Source of the DNA: Zancudomyces culisetae
Lineage: Eukaryota > Kickxellomycota > Harpellomycetes > Harpellales > Legeriomycetaceae
Length of the DNA stretch: 42,688 bases
Direction of reading: 5' to 3'
Assembly: GCA_001969505.1 (NCBI GenBank)
Contig: LSSK01001566.1
Span: forward strand, 1 to 42,688
The position numbers were made by a program, and so were the translations under genes. The notes under the pieces were generated by a model. That model saw only the letters and a program-made list of their open reading frames with translations. It was not told the DNA's origin and did no database searches. Shown here piece by piece: positions 20,531-30,349 of this stretch. Position 1 is the stretch's first letter. Each line of letters starts with the position of its first letter.

Positions 20531-21857
20531 TACGCGATTAAATAGAGAAGCAGAAGGGGTATACCAAAATTCTGAGGTTTTACATGTTTGTATTTAAAAT
20601 ATGCACTTTGTGGGCAGCGGGGCGATAATTTCAGAATATGGAGAAGAGAGGGAGAGAGGGTGTGTGTGTATGGGTGGTAGCTACGAATGCTATTAATACA
20701 CAACATTTTTTAACATTTGTCGTATAACATAGCGATTCAAGAATTCAACGGTTTATACTAGCTTTGCATTTGACAACAAAAAGAATAGAATTAAAAATTG
20801 TATTATTTTAACCACTTCTTTTCGTTAGATAGGATGAATATGCTTAGTTTACATATCATTAGTATGCAATCGAACTATGAGGTCGAATGAGTTTAAAAGA
20901 CAAATGCGTAAAACTTTGCCTTTTTACTTTTGGTAATTTTAGATGGCACCTATAACCCCAGGTAGATATGCAAAATTGCATCAGTATTATCATCGCACTC
21001 GCTTTTAGCTATAGTTGACTTTTTGCACTTATCAGACACCAGCCAGAATTTTTTATGAGTAATAAACACACTTGGACCTCAACTAAGCATGGGTATGGGA
21101 ATGAAAATATAGTGTGAACTTTTTTTTATGTGTAATATATCAGCCAACTAACTTGCCTCTGGGATTTTTTTTCATGTAAAATTTACACATAAACAAGCTT
21201 AGTGTTTACGTTTTCTTTTTCTCCATCAACGCAAATTACGAATTGGAAATTGCTGCTAAAAATGACAACCTTGTAATAATGATGACCAGATATAAACAAT
21301 CTTAAATTAAATGCCAAATAAACCCAAAAACTAGCCCATAATACTTTCTATTTTTATTGGCAAACAATTTATTGGATTTTGATGATCTGGTTGAAATAAA
21401 TCCTTCAAAATTGAGCCATTGGGTAGAACATGAATCGTAAATAAATGAAATTACAAATGCACCAACAAAGCAGCATCGAATAGTTGATGAACCGGTAAAA
21501 AAAAAATAGATTTTTTTATCACACATTTCTAAACATTTCTTTGAGAGTTAGGCAAGAGTGATTGACCAAGCCAAAAAAAAAGAAAAAAAAAACTAACAGA
21601 GTTGAGGTGGGATTTATATCTTGGAAATACATATTGGTTTTTACAAATTCTATCTTTAATAATATACCAACAGACTTTTACCTTATTTTCTAAAAAACGC
21701 GTAAAGGAGCAACTATCCCTTTCTCTTTATCGATTGTGTCTGTGGAAAAGAGATACTTCAAAAACAGTATTTACATAGTACACGATCTACACCCAAACAT
21801 AAAAAAAATAATCTAAAACCAACAAATAATAGCGATAATAATAATAATAAAAACAAA
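20531..21857. other. Spacer of 1.3 kb upstream of the first GH72 gene
   Basis: No gene found. A purine then GT-rich simple-sequence stretch lies at 20641-20677. A trinucleotide ATA run (about 21835-21850) sits just before the GH72 ATG in the likely 5' leader. The short minus-strand open frame at 21302-21526 is not protein-like. Confidence 0.5.
20641..20677. repeat. GA-rich then GT-rich simple repeat
   Basis: GAGAAGAGAGGGAGAGAGGG is followed by TGTGTGTGTATGGGTGG. Purine-rich microsatellite immediately downstream of MZT1, probably in or near its 3' UTR. Confidence 0.8.
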
Positions 21858-23408
21858 ATGAAGAGTTTATTTTTGTGCAGCTTGCTGCTTTCTCTCAGCG
21901 CAGTCCAGGGACTAAACAAGATTGTTATCAAAGGCAAAAAGTTTTTTGATTCAACCACAGGAAACGAGTTCTACATTAAAGGCGTAGCATATCAACCAGA
22001 AACCGGGGAGCCTGATCCTTTAAATAGAGACCCTCTAGCAGATCCAGTTGGGTGTGCTCGGGATGCACCGCTACTGAAAGAGCTAGGCGCCAATGTGATT
22101 CGAGTATATCAAACATTATGGTCGAACAACCACGACGAATGTATGAAGACTTTTTCAAAGAACGGAATATATGTTATGCTTGATGTAGCGACACCAGCAA
22201 TTTCAATTAACAGGCAAACGCCTTATTGGACAACAGATCTTTTTGATGGTTTTAGAAAGAAGATCGATGCCTTCGCTGGATACGACAATGTACTTGGGTT
22301 TATCATAGGAAACGAGGTTGCTAACGATAAAGAAACTACGCCATCCGCAGCGTTTGTAAAAGCAGCAACCAGGGATGTCAAAGCATACTTGAGTTTTAAC
22401 AAGATGGACTATCCAGTTGGATATGCGTCTAACGATGATCAGGACATTAGAGACCAGCTTAAGACGTACTTTAACTGTGGAGATGATGATTCTGCAAGAG
22501 TTGATTTCTATGGGCTGAATTTATACAGTTGGTGCAAATCCACAGATACGCTACAAACATCTGGATATGATAAAGTTGTTGCAGAGTACCAAAGCTACAG
22601 CGTTCCGCTTCTTCTTACCGAGTACGGATGTAATACATACAAACCCCGTGCGTTTGGTGAAGCAAAGGCACTTTATTCTAGCAGCATGACCGATGTGTTT
22701 TCAGGAGGATTTATGTACATGTACACGCAAGAAGAAAATGACTATGGAATCGTTCAGGTTTCGTATGGACAAAGCAAGGTAACAAAGCTGGAGGAATTTG
22801 ACAACCTAAAGAGTGTTCTTACTGGTGCATCTCCACAGGGGGTTAAAATGTCTAGTTATAGCTTTTCTGGATCTCCGGAAAAATGTCCATCCGTTGGGAG
22901 CACATGGAAAGTTGACTCAGCAAAGGTTCCCCCAACACCATCAACTGAGTGCTGTAACTGTATGTTGGATTCACTGTACTGCAAGGTTGATGGCAATTTG
23001 GATAATGGCGTGGACCCACAAAAATATCAAAGTATTATATCCACTATCTGCGCAAAGATTGACTGTAGCCCTATTGAGTACGATACCTCTAAATCGTCAT
23101 ATGGCCAGTTCCAGTTCTGCACGTTACAAGACCGTATGTCCTGGGCTCTAAACCAATACTACCTTGCCAATAAAAAGAGCTCTTCGTCTTGTGGATACGA
23201 TATTGTAAAGGGCGTTGTGTCAGCTTCTGTCTCTGTATCCGATGATTCGGTCTGTGCCGCTAAGAAAAATGATGTTGGAACAGCTAGTAATAACTCCAAC
23301 GCACCACAACAAAGCCCAAGCTGTTCAGAGACCAGATTTTCATCCTTGACTTTTAATACCAATGTCTGCTTTGCAGTCTTTCTATCTGTTTTACTTTTCG
23401 TCTTTTAG
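21858..23408 (+). CDS. GAS1: GPI-anchored 1,3-beta-glucanosyltransferase, GH72+ (Gas/Gel type), copy A
   Basis: Intronless, 516 residues. It has a signal peptide MKSLFLCSLLLSLSAVQG (1-18). The GH72 catalytic domain spans about 20-330, with acid/base Glu153 in IIGNEVAND and nucleophile Glu255 in LLLTEYGCN. A cysteine-rich X8/CBM43 module lies at about 366-447 (starting CCNCMLDSLYC), which makes it a '+' subfamily member. A Ser-rich linker and a C-terminal hydrophobic tail (about 500-516, after a short hydrophilic spacer) indicate a GPI anchor. The enzyme cleaves and re-ligates beta-1,3-glucan chains at the plasma membrane and wall, elongating the wall polymer. It pairs with copy B at 26720, with the same residue numbering for both catalytic glutamates. 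The symbol denotes the family, not strict orthology. Confidence 0.95.
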   Translation: MKSLFLCSLLLSLSAVQGLNKIVIKGKKFFDSTTGNEFYIKGVAYQPETGEPDPLNRDPLADPVGCARDAPLLKELGANVIRVYQTLWSNNHDECMKTFSKNGIYVMLDVATPAISINRQTPYWTTDLFDGFRKKIDAFAGYDNVLGFIIGNEVANDKETTPSAAFVKAATRDVKAYLSFNKMDYPVGYASNDDQDIRDQLKTYFNCGDDDSARVDFYGLNLYSWCKSTDTLQTSGYDKVVAEYQSYSVPLLLTEYGCNTYKPRAFGEAKALYSSSMTDVFSGGFMYMYTQEENDYGIVQVSYGQSKVTKLEEFDNLKSVLTGASPQGVKMSSYSFSGSPEKCPSVGSTWKVDSAKVPPTPSTECCNCMLDSLYCKVDGNLDNGVDPQKYQSIISTICAKIDCSPIEYDTSKSSYGQFQFCTLQDRMSWALNQYYLANKKSSSSCGYDIVKGVVSASVSVSDDSVCAAKKNDVGTASNNSNAPQQSPSCSETRFSSLTFNTNVCFAVFLSVLLFVF

Positions 23409-23941
23409 TATTTTTTCTACTTTTACTATTGCACATCGAAATTTTAAGACTCACAGCTTGCGATAATATATCTACGCACTTTTCATGTGGAGACAAAGTA
23501 ACGCTTTTGTTGGTTTCTTTTTTTAATTTAATTTTATTTTGATGGCTCTTAAGTAACCTTAATGTTGATGCTTTTAGATGAATTTGGATGGTTGTGTTAT
23601 TTTTCAAGATTATTTATTGCTTAATAATTCCAGCCAATGACTCGTTTGGTTGCCACATGCATTTATTCAGATTTTAGCAGCATGTGTGAACTGGAGAATT
23701 ATACTGGTTTTGGTTTCAGTACCTCCAAAAATAATGTGCACATGAAAAAACAAATGATATGCAAAAGATTATAGGCAGTTATACCAGGAGTTTGAAAATC
23801 GTTCTTTAGAAACCCAGCATTATTTTTTTCTGTTTGCGTTATCTGTGTTTTGTTTTAATCGTTTTCTAGGAATAAAGATTATAAATCCTGTTGGAAAGAG
23901 TATAAAAAAAACAAGCCAAGTTCGATAAGAATAGTAAGAAA
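23409..23941. other. Spacer: GH72 copy A 3' region and reductase promoter
   Basis: Non-coding. TATAAAAAAA at 23901-23910 lies 32 bp before the reductase ATG, a close spacing for a fungal TATA box. TGACTCG at about 23638-23644 differs by one base from a Gcn4-type site. Confidence 0.45.
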
Positions 23942-25212
23942 ATGAGTGCGAGCTTAAAGGGAAAAGTTCTGTTTATAACTGGTGGATCAAGGGGGATAGG
24001 CAAGGCTATCGCAATTAGAGCAGCTAGAGATGGGGCCAAAGTTGCAATTGCAGCAAAAACTGTTGAACCAAACCCAAAGGTAATTGCAATTCTTTTTTTT
24101 TAGGTCAGCGTAAATTACAACTTTCTTTGTAACAGCCGTTGTAATACGTTACATAAGGTATAACTCCGGAAACGGCAATAAAAATGGTATTAACTAGAAT
24201 CAAAAAAATTTATGAACTATTATTTCAACTCAGCTTGGTGGCACAATATTCACTGCAGCTGAAGAAATAGAGAAGGCTGGAGGTGAAGCTCTTCCTATCC
24301 AGATGGACATAAGAGACGAGAACAACGTCAAAAGCGCCATCGAAAAAACCGCAGAAAAGTTTGGTGGAATAGATATATTGGTAAACAATGGTAAGAATGT
24401 AAACTCATATGGCATTAAAGAGCGTAATAAACCATATTTTGCTGTAGTCTAATCCTAATCCTAATACTAGTACTTCCCCTTCTTCTTCTCTCTCCTCCCC
24501 TTTAATTTATTAAATTCTACCACACCCTTGTTTTTGCTCTCAACAGTGTCTATAGCCCTGATGCTCTGAGAAGATGTTTTATGTTATATTATTGGTGAAT
24601 AACGAATAACAATTTAAATTTTTATAAATAGCATCAGCAATATACCTAAAGGGTACAGAAGACACTCCAGTATCCAGATATGACCTGATGAACAACATCA
24701 ATACCAGAGGAACATGGCTGACATCTAAACTCGCCCTCCCTTACCTGAAAGCCAGCTCCAACGCTCATATTCTGAATTTGTCACCACCACTTAGCATGGA
24801 AAGCAAATGGTTCAAGAATCACACTGCCTACTCGATAGCCAAGTATGGAATGTCATTGTGTGTGCTGGGTATGTCTGCTGAGTTCCAAAAACACAAAATC
24901 GCGGTTAACGCTTTGTGGCCGCTGACCACAATAGCAACAGAGGCATTAAAGATGATTCCTAACCCAAACTTGGTTTCTAGAAACACTGATATTATTTCTG
25001 ATTCCGCACACCTCATCTTGACCAAGCCAAGCAGCGAAAAGTGTAATACTGGCAACTTCTATTTGGATGAGCTACTGTTACGCAAGCATGGTGTCGTTGA
25101 TTTTGAAAAGTACAATGCTGTACCAAACACACCTATTGGTAAATTGACATTGGACTTTTTCTTAGACCCCAAACAAGTTGAAGAGGTGATGAAGCTTAGG
25201 GCTCAACAATAG
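23942..25212 (+). CDS. Short-chain dehydrogenase/reductase, HSDL2-like
   Basis: Three exons, 23942-24079, 24234-24390 and 24632-25212, giving 291 residues in phase. The NADP(H)-binding motif TGGSRGIGKA lies near residues 14-23. VNNASA is rebuilt across the second intron. The catalytic Ser is in HILNLSPP and the Tyr/Lys pair in YSIAKYG. The sequence follows the hydroxysteroid dehydrogenase-like 2 branch (MSASLKGKVLFITGGSRGIG), which is often peroxisomal or mitochondrial. The SCP2 lipid-binding domain found at the C-terminus of animal HSDL2 is absent. The protein ends KLRAQQ, without a clear PTS1. The substrate is unknown. It is probably a lipid or fatty-acid-derived carbonyl or alcohol. The gene sits between two GH72 paralogues, with no obvious functional link. 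Intron 2 holds a decoy 3' splice site described in the findings. Confidence 0.9.
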
Positions 25213-26719
25213 TTACTGGTTATTTTTTGTTTTGGTTTTGGAATTGGCATTGGCATTTTTTTAGTCCTTATTTATGTTAGGGCAACTATTTTGTTTATTT
25301 GTTTTTTTTTCTTTTGAGAAACTCGAATATTTGTGAATTCCATCAACTTTTGTTATACTTGAACTATTATTACCAGTAATGAATGGTTTGATGAGGAAGT
25401 GAGTTCCAGTTGTACTACTTTTTCTAAGCTTTTTTTGTGTTTAACATCGTGAATAGGTCAGTGCAAATGGTATTAAAGAAACGGATATTCGAGTAGTTGT
25501 CAGTAACAAGTCATACAAGAGACATGCTACTGATTTTCTGCTTCTTTTGGGGAGAGTGCATGATGAGTGAGGCAAACAGATGTGGGATTGTGCGTTCCAA
25601 TCAGAAACATTAACTCGATGACTGGAGTCAAGAACTCGTATATATCAGCAGCACACGCATACATAGCAAGAGAGCGACAGAAGATACAAGAGAGTGAAAT
25701 GCCAAGTGCTTTTTTTTGGGGGATGGGGAGGGCATATTCCAACTTGATTTACATTGTGAATTTTTTGATTACTCATTTGACCGCTATGAGCAGTGGAAAA
25801 ATTGTGTGGGTGGATTTTTACGAGTTATCACAAAAACAGATGGGGTGTTTGTTGACACTTTGGTCTTAACCTTGTTTAATTCAACTAGTCGTAAAACAAA
25901 CACAACATATACACTAAATGTAAACATATGCTGAAGCCAACTAACTTTGTTTGTGGAAGGAAGAGAAATCCCACCTATGCCATTGGCGATGTTGTTTTCT
26001 TTCCGAATATTGCTAAATAGTTTATTTGTGCTGCAAAAAAAGAAATTGGTGGTAAAAAAAACACCCCAATGGTCTGTATTACAAGTAATTCAAAATTGTA
26101 TCTAAATTTGTAATCTTCAAACGAGATGCATTAAATTTGGTAGTTTTTTTTTCTTGGAGGCATTTTGTGGAAGGATGTAAATATTAAGATATCTGGCGCT
26201 AATCACAAATCATAAATCCTGTTTGCTATTTATTATTATTTATATTTTTTTGCAGTTAATTTGCATCAATCAATTTGTTGTTGGGCCAGGTTAGTCATTT
26301 CGTCATAAAAAATAATTGTTTCAATAAACAACTACACAATAAAATTGGCAAATGAGTATATGCGAATTTCCCATTTTTAGAAAAATCACCGTGAATATTT
26401 CCCGAAATTCAGGACCTATTAAATGTCAAAGTGTTCAGCAATTTCTACTATAAAATAGACGATTAGCGAGTGGGGAGCGAGGATGTGTAACTCTGGACCA
26501 TAGTTGAGTAAATGTGGATTAATCTATTTATTTAACTAAGCAAGGCCGAAACTTTCAGTTCTTTTCTCTTTTTAACTTTAAATGTATATTAAAGAGCTTT
26601 ACTTTTCATACGAGAAAGTAGTAAAGAACCAGCATTGCCCTCGTTAAGTATCACGAAACCTTTATAACAAAAATAAATTATAGAAAAGAAAACAGCCAGA
26701 AAATACAAAAGAGGTAGCC
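25213..26719. other. Spacer of 1.5 kb with coding-like fragments, upstream of GH72 copy B
   Basis: No recognised gene. Segments 25377-25398 plus 25457-25567 (joined across a 58-nt intron with GTGAGT donor and TAG acceptor) and 25698-25934 read as plausible protein, and the base composition there is less AT-rich. They are treated as a finding. From 25935 to 26719 the DNA is ordinary AT-rich promoter sequence for the next GH72 gene. Confidence 0.45.
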
Positions 26720-28321
26720 ATGAAGTTTAGTTTAACAGTTGTGAGCGCTTTGTTTGCACTAAAAAGCACATTGGCAGTCAACCAACTTACAATAAAAGGA
26801 TCAAAGTTTTTTGACTCAGTCACTGGCCAGCAGTTCTACTTCAAGGGTATTGATTATCAGCCAGAGAAGGGAGCACCAGAAGGAGACTTGGATCCACTTG
26901 CAGATAGCACAGGATGTACAAGAGACGCAGCTGTTTTTAAGGACTTGGGAGTAAATTCGATAAGAGTTTACCAGACCGATTATAGTCGAAATCACGACGC
27001 TTGTATGAAAACATTCAACGATGCCGGAATTTATGTGTTGATCGATATTCCAACACCGAAATACTCAATAGACAGATCAAACCCATCATGGAACACCGAG
27101 CTACTCAACATGTACAAGCTCAAGGTTGATGCGTTTATTAACTACCAGAATCTGGCAGGATTTATAATAGGAAATGAAGTTGCAAATGACGTCCCAACAA
27201 CTGCATCGGCAGCATTTGTGAAGGCAGCGTTACGAGATATAAAAACATACATTCGTTCAAAAAAGAAGAACATACCGGTTGGGTATGTAGATAACGATGA
27301 TTTGGACATCCGACTCTCATTAATAGCCTATTTTAACTGTGGAAGCGACCCAATGGCACAAGCAGATTTCTATGGCGTTAACACGTATAGATGGTGCGGA
27401 GCAAATGCAACATTCAAATCCTCAGGATATGATCAGATGGCAGAACCTTTCAAAAACTACAGTGTACCCTCGATTGTTACTGAATACGGGTGTAATGTTG
27501 TTCAACCAAGAAGTCTTGGAGAAATGGGATCTATATATGGGCCTGACTTGCAGGATATTATGTCCGGTGGATTTTTGTATCAATATTCACAGGAGGACAA
27601 CAACTACGGTATAGTTGATGTCTCATATGGAAAGTCAGCAGTTACCAAACTCGACGACTATGCTGTATTTAAGAAAAATATGGCCGCTGCTAATCCCAAG
27701 GGAACCACAATGAACTCATACAACCCATCTCTTAAGACCTCGTCTTGTCCATCCGTATCCTCCACTTGGATGTCTTCCAGCACTCTTCCACCACCACCAT
27801 CAGAATCTGTCTGTAGCTGTATGGTTAAGTCTTTGAGCTGTGTTGTAGGATCGAGCTATTCAACTGACGATACTGGCATGGTGAATGCTCTTTCAAATTC
27901 TGCATCAACTATTTGTGGTCTTACTTCCTGTGCAGATGTAACTGCAGACAGCAAGAATGGTACCTATGGTCCATACAGCTACTGCAGCTCAACTCAGCGC
28001 TTGCAATGGATCATCAACAAGAACTATCTGAACCAAAACAAAAACAGCTCTGCCTGCAAGATTACTGGAGCTCCTCTCAACGTCGTTTCACCATCACAGT
28101 CCAATATCAATTCATGCCCTAACTCAAGCTCCTCGAGTGTCACAGACGCTCCCACTGCTCCCAGTGGCACCAAACCTGGTGGATCCTCCAATTCAGGCGG
28201 GTCTTCCAGCTCAGATGGGTCTTCCAGCCAGTCAGGCACCACCGGTTCTGCTCAATCTTTGATTTTGAATCATACCGCCGCCTTTATTCTCGTTTTATTG
28301 TGCTCTTTTTCACTGTTTTGA
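26720..28321 (+). CDS. GAS1: GPI-anchored 1,3-beta-glucanosyltransferase, GH72+ (Gas/Gel type), copy B
   Basis: Intronless, 533 residues. It has a signal peptide (about 1-19, MKFSLTVVSALFALKSTLA). The GH72 domain carries acid/base Glu153 (GNEVAND) and nucleophile Glu255 (VTEYGCN) at exactly the numbering of copy A. A cysteine-rich X8/CBM43 module starts at about 365 (CSCMVKSLSC). It is longer than copy A because of a Ser/Gly/Thr-rich stretch (about 470-515, with repeated SSNSGGSSSS-like words), a typical O-mannosylated wall-spanning linker. A hydrophobic GPI-attachment tail (about 518-533) follows. It has the same transglycosylase role as copy A. The pair looks like an old tandem duplication, with copy B possibly more wall-exposed. 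The symbol denotes the family only. Confidence 0.95.
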   Translation: MKFSLTVVSALFALKSTLAVNQLTIKGSKFFDSVTGQQFYFKGIDYQPEKGAPEGDLDPLADSTGCTRDAAVFKDLGVNSIRVYQTDYSRNHDACMKTFNDAGIYVLIDIPTPKYSIDRSNPSWNTELLNMYKLKVDAFINYQNLAGFIIGNEVANDVPTTASAAFVKAALRDIKTYIRSKKKNIPVGYVDNDDLDIRLSLIAYFNCGSDPMAQADFYGVNTYRWCGANATFKSSGYDQMAEPFKNYSVPSIVTEYGCNVVQPRSLGEMGSIYGPDLQDIMSGGFLYQYSQEDNNYGIVDVSYGKSAVTKLDDYAVFKKNMAAANPKGTTMNSYNPSLKTSSCPSVSSTWMSSSTLPPPPSESVCSCMVKSLSCVVGSSYSTDDTGMVNALSNSASTICGLTSCADVTADSKNGTYGPYSYCSSTQRLQWIINKNYLNQNKNSSACKITGAPLNVVSPSQSNINSCPNSSSSSVTDAPTAPSGTKPGGSSNSGGSSSSDGSSSQSGTTGSAQSLILNHTAAFILVLLCSFSLF

Positions 28322-28758
28322 TGTTGTGTTGATTTACGATTTTATATTTTACCATTTATTCCCTAAGTTAATCGTTTACGCCTTATAACATATCCCAAAA
28401 GCAATAAACTTATACTCGAGTTGAAGTCTGCTCGCTTTCCTATTTTCTCTGCTATTTCTTTTGAATTAGCACGTGTTTTTTTGTAGCTCGTCATCCAATC
28501 AAATAATTTGTCGATGGTTTTTTTTTATCAATTTGGCTTTCACTTCCTAATTCAACACAAAAAAATCATCAGATAGTTTAAAAATTAATTGCATCTACAC
28601 TTTGTTTAGTGTTGTTGCTAATTTATAATGGCTGATAAGCTTAAATACCTTTTGTATTATAGTTTAAGGTTATTTGAATTGTAGCCTCGTATTTTATTTC
28701 CATAAAATTTATACAACTACTAAAATTAATATTTTTTTATTCACGATTCATCACAAAA
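28322..28758. other. Spacer between GH72 copy B and the protoglobin-like gene
   Basis: AT-rich, no gene. It includes the 3' end of GH72 copy B and the promoter of the next gene. Confidence 0.5.
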
Positions 28759-29894
28759 ATGACAGAATTCATCCACATTGAAAGGAGTCGGTAAGCCTCA
28801 AGCCATTTCAATTACTTTATATAACTTGAATTCGAAAAAATATACTTACCACATTAGGAAAACTCAGTCACTTTAAATACCAACAGCAACTTTACTTTTA
28901 TTTATGACACATAGTTTGTTCAACGACATGCAGTATAGAAATGACTATATATGTGCATTTCTTGGATTTACTGACAAAGATAAGATTCTAATTAAAAACT
29001 CGGCACCGATCCTTGATCCTCTAATTCCCTCTATTGTTGATGCGCTTTTTATTAAAATGCTATCATATGATGCTATAAGAGTAAGACCTATATTCTACGA
29101 AATCTACTATTTTTATTTTTTCCTATTTTTCTCCCTATACTGGTTCTATATCAGGATTTTCAAGATATTCTTGTCTACAGTAAAAATAATTTCAAAAGAG
29201 TTTTGATTTTATGAACTACCTCTTCTATTATCGCTGTTACTAAACTCTCCACTATACCCGTTGTTTTTGTTACTGACCATCACCTCATGTTATAATATGC
29301 TTTCTGTGTCTAAGTTTGTATGTTTGTTCTTTGTAGGCAAAGTTCTTGGAAGATATGGAAGGATTCGAGTCAAAAACCAAAGAAACCATGGTATCTCTTT
29401 CATTAGACTCACCTCCAATTAAGTTTCGAAAGGAGATGATGCAAAAATATCTACATAAAGTACTGTCAGCCACCTGGGACTTTTCATTTTTACGATACAT
29501 CGACTGGGTCGCAAAAATCCACTCAGATACACCAGAAAAGAAAACAACCGTGAAAATTGAGTACATACACATTGTTGCGTTCTTCGGCTATCTTTCGGGA
29601 ATCTTGACTGATGCCATATGTCGAATAAGCGAGTTGGATGAAGAGACTAAGGCCAATACTATCACTGCATTTAACAAGTTTTTGTACATTCAAAACGACC
29701 TTTTCACCAAATACTGTATAAACGAGGATTATGAGAATGAGCAGCTACTTGAAACTAGCTTCGAATCAAAGAAGAAAGAAGCCCTTGGAGTCGCAACCCA
29801 AACTCGTCGTGAGTTTATACCCTATCTTGTATCTTTTGCTGTTGGTGGCTTGGTTTTAGGGTTTGTGACTGCCAGGGTATTTAATTCCAAATAG
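28759..29894 (+). CDS. Protoglobin-like (globin-sensor fold) protein with C-terminal membrane anchor
   Basis: Three exons, 28759-28790, 28915-29080 and 29337-29894, giving 251 residues in phase. Exon joins restore ERSRLFNDMQYRNDYICAFL and LSYDAIRAKFLEDMEGF. The fold signature is CAFLGFTDKDK, then APILDPLIPSIVDALFIKML, then IKFRKEMMQKYL, WVAKIHSD (His128) and KIEYIHIVAFFGYL (His144). This matches the fungal protoglobin/globin-sensor family, in which a histidine of this region ligates haem. A hydrophobic segment at about 226-244 (FIPYLVSFAVGGLVLGFVT) followed by ARVFNSK predicts a tail-anchored protein facing the cytosol. The function of fungal members is essentially unknown. Gas sensing or redox chemistry is inference, and haem binding is not proven by sequence. 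Exon 2's start is supported by phase and by the family N-terminus. Confidence 0.82.
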
Positions 29895-30349
29895 CTTGCT
29901 ACAACCATATGGCCGCTTTCTTTTCTTTTTTTCCTATCTTATGATGGATTTCATTACTTTTTTGTTGCCTGCTTTTATTTGGCACTTGTTTTATTCAATA
30001 TTGACGCGGATTTATATTATGCATTTATTTAATTTGCTAGCTTTGTTTTTGTTAACCTATAATTTCAGCCTATTAAATAGATCCCTCTAGACATTTACAC
30101 AACTATTTGATAGATTGACAAGATAAGAAGATGTGGTTCGTGGATTTTTATAAAGGATGTGTTGAGTTTTAAAGAAACACCAGTTTTCTTTTAAAGCTTT
30201 TTATTTATAGCTAGTATACACTGTATAAGAAGGAAGTTTATTCCTAAATGTCACTATGATATATCGTTTATCATTAACCTCATTATTTACTCTCACCTGA
30301 GCATAAGCTTAAAAAATATAATTTAATATTAAAAAGTTTCAAAGTAAAA
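29895..30349. other. Spacer upstream of VID27
   Basis: T-rich 3' region of the protoglobin-like gene and promoter of VID27. A 64-codon open frame starting at 29896 is hydrophobic and T-driven, and is not called. Confidence 0.5.

Noticed and set aside
24454-24473. Telomere-like CCTAAT repeat
   Set aside because: Only three units inside a reductase intron, next to a pyrimidine tract. It reads better as repeated branch-point-like sequence than as an interstitial telomere.
28904-29206. 100-codon frame starting at 28904
   Set aside because: Its start is in intron 1 and its end runs into intron 2 of the protoglobin-like gene. Only 28915-29080 is exon.
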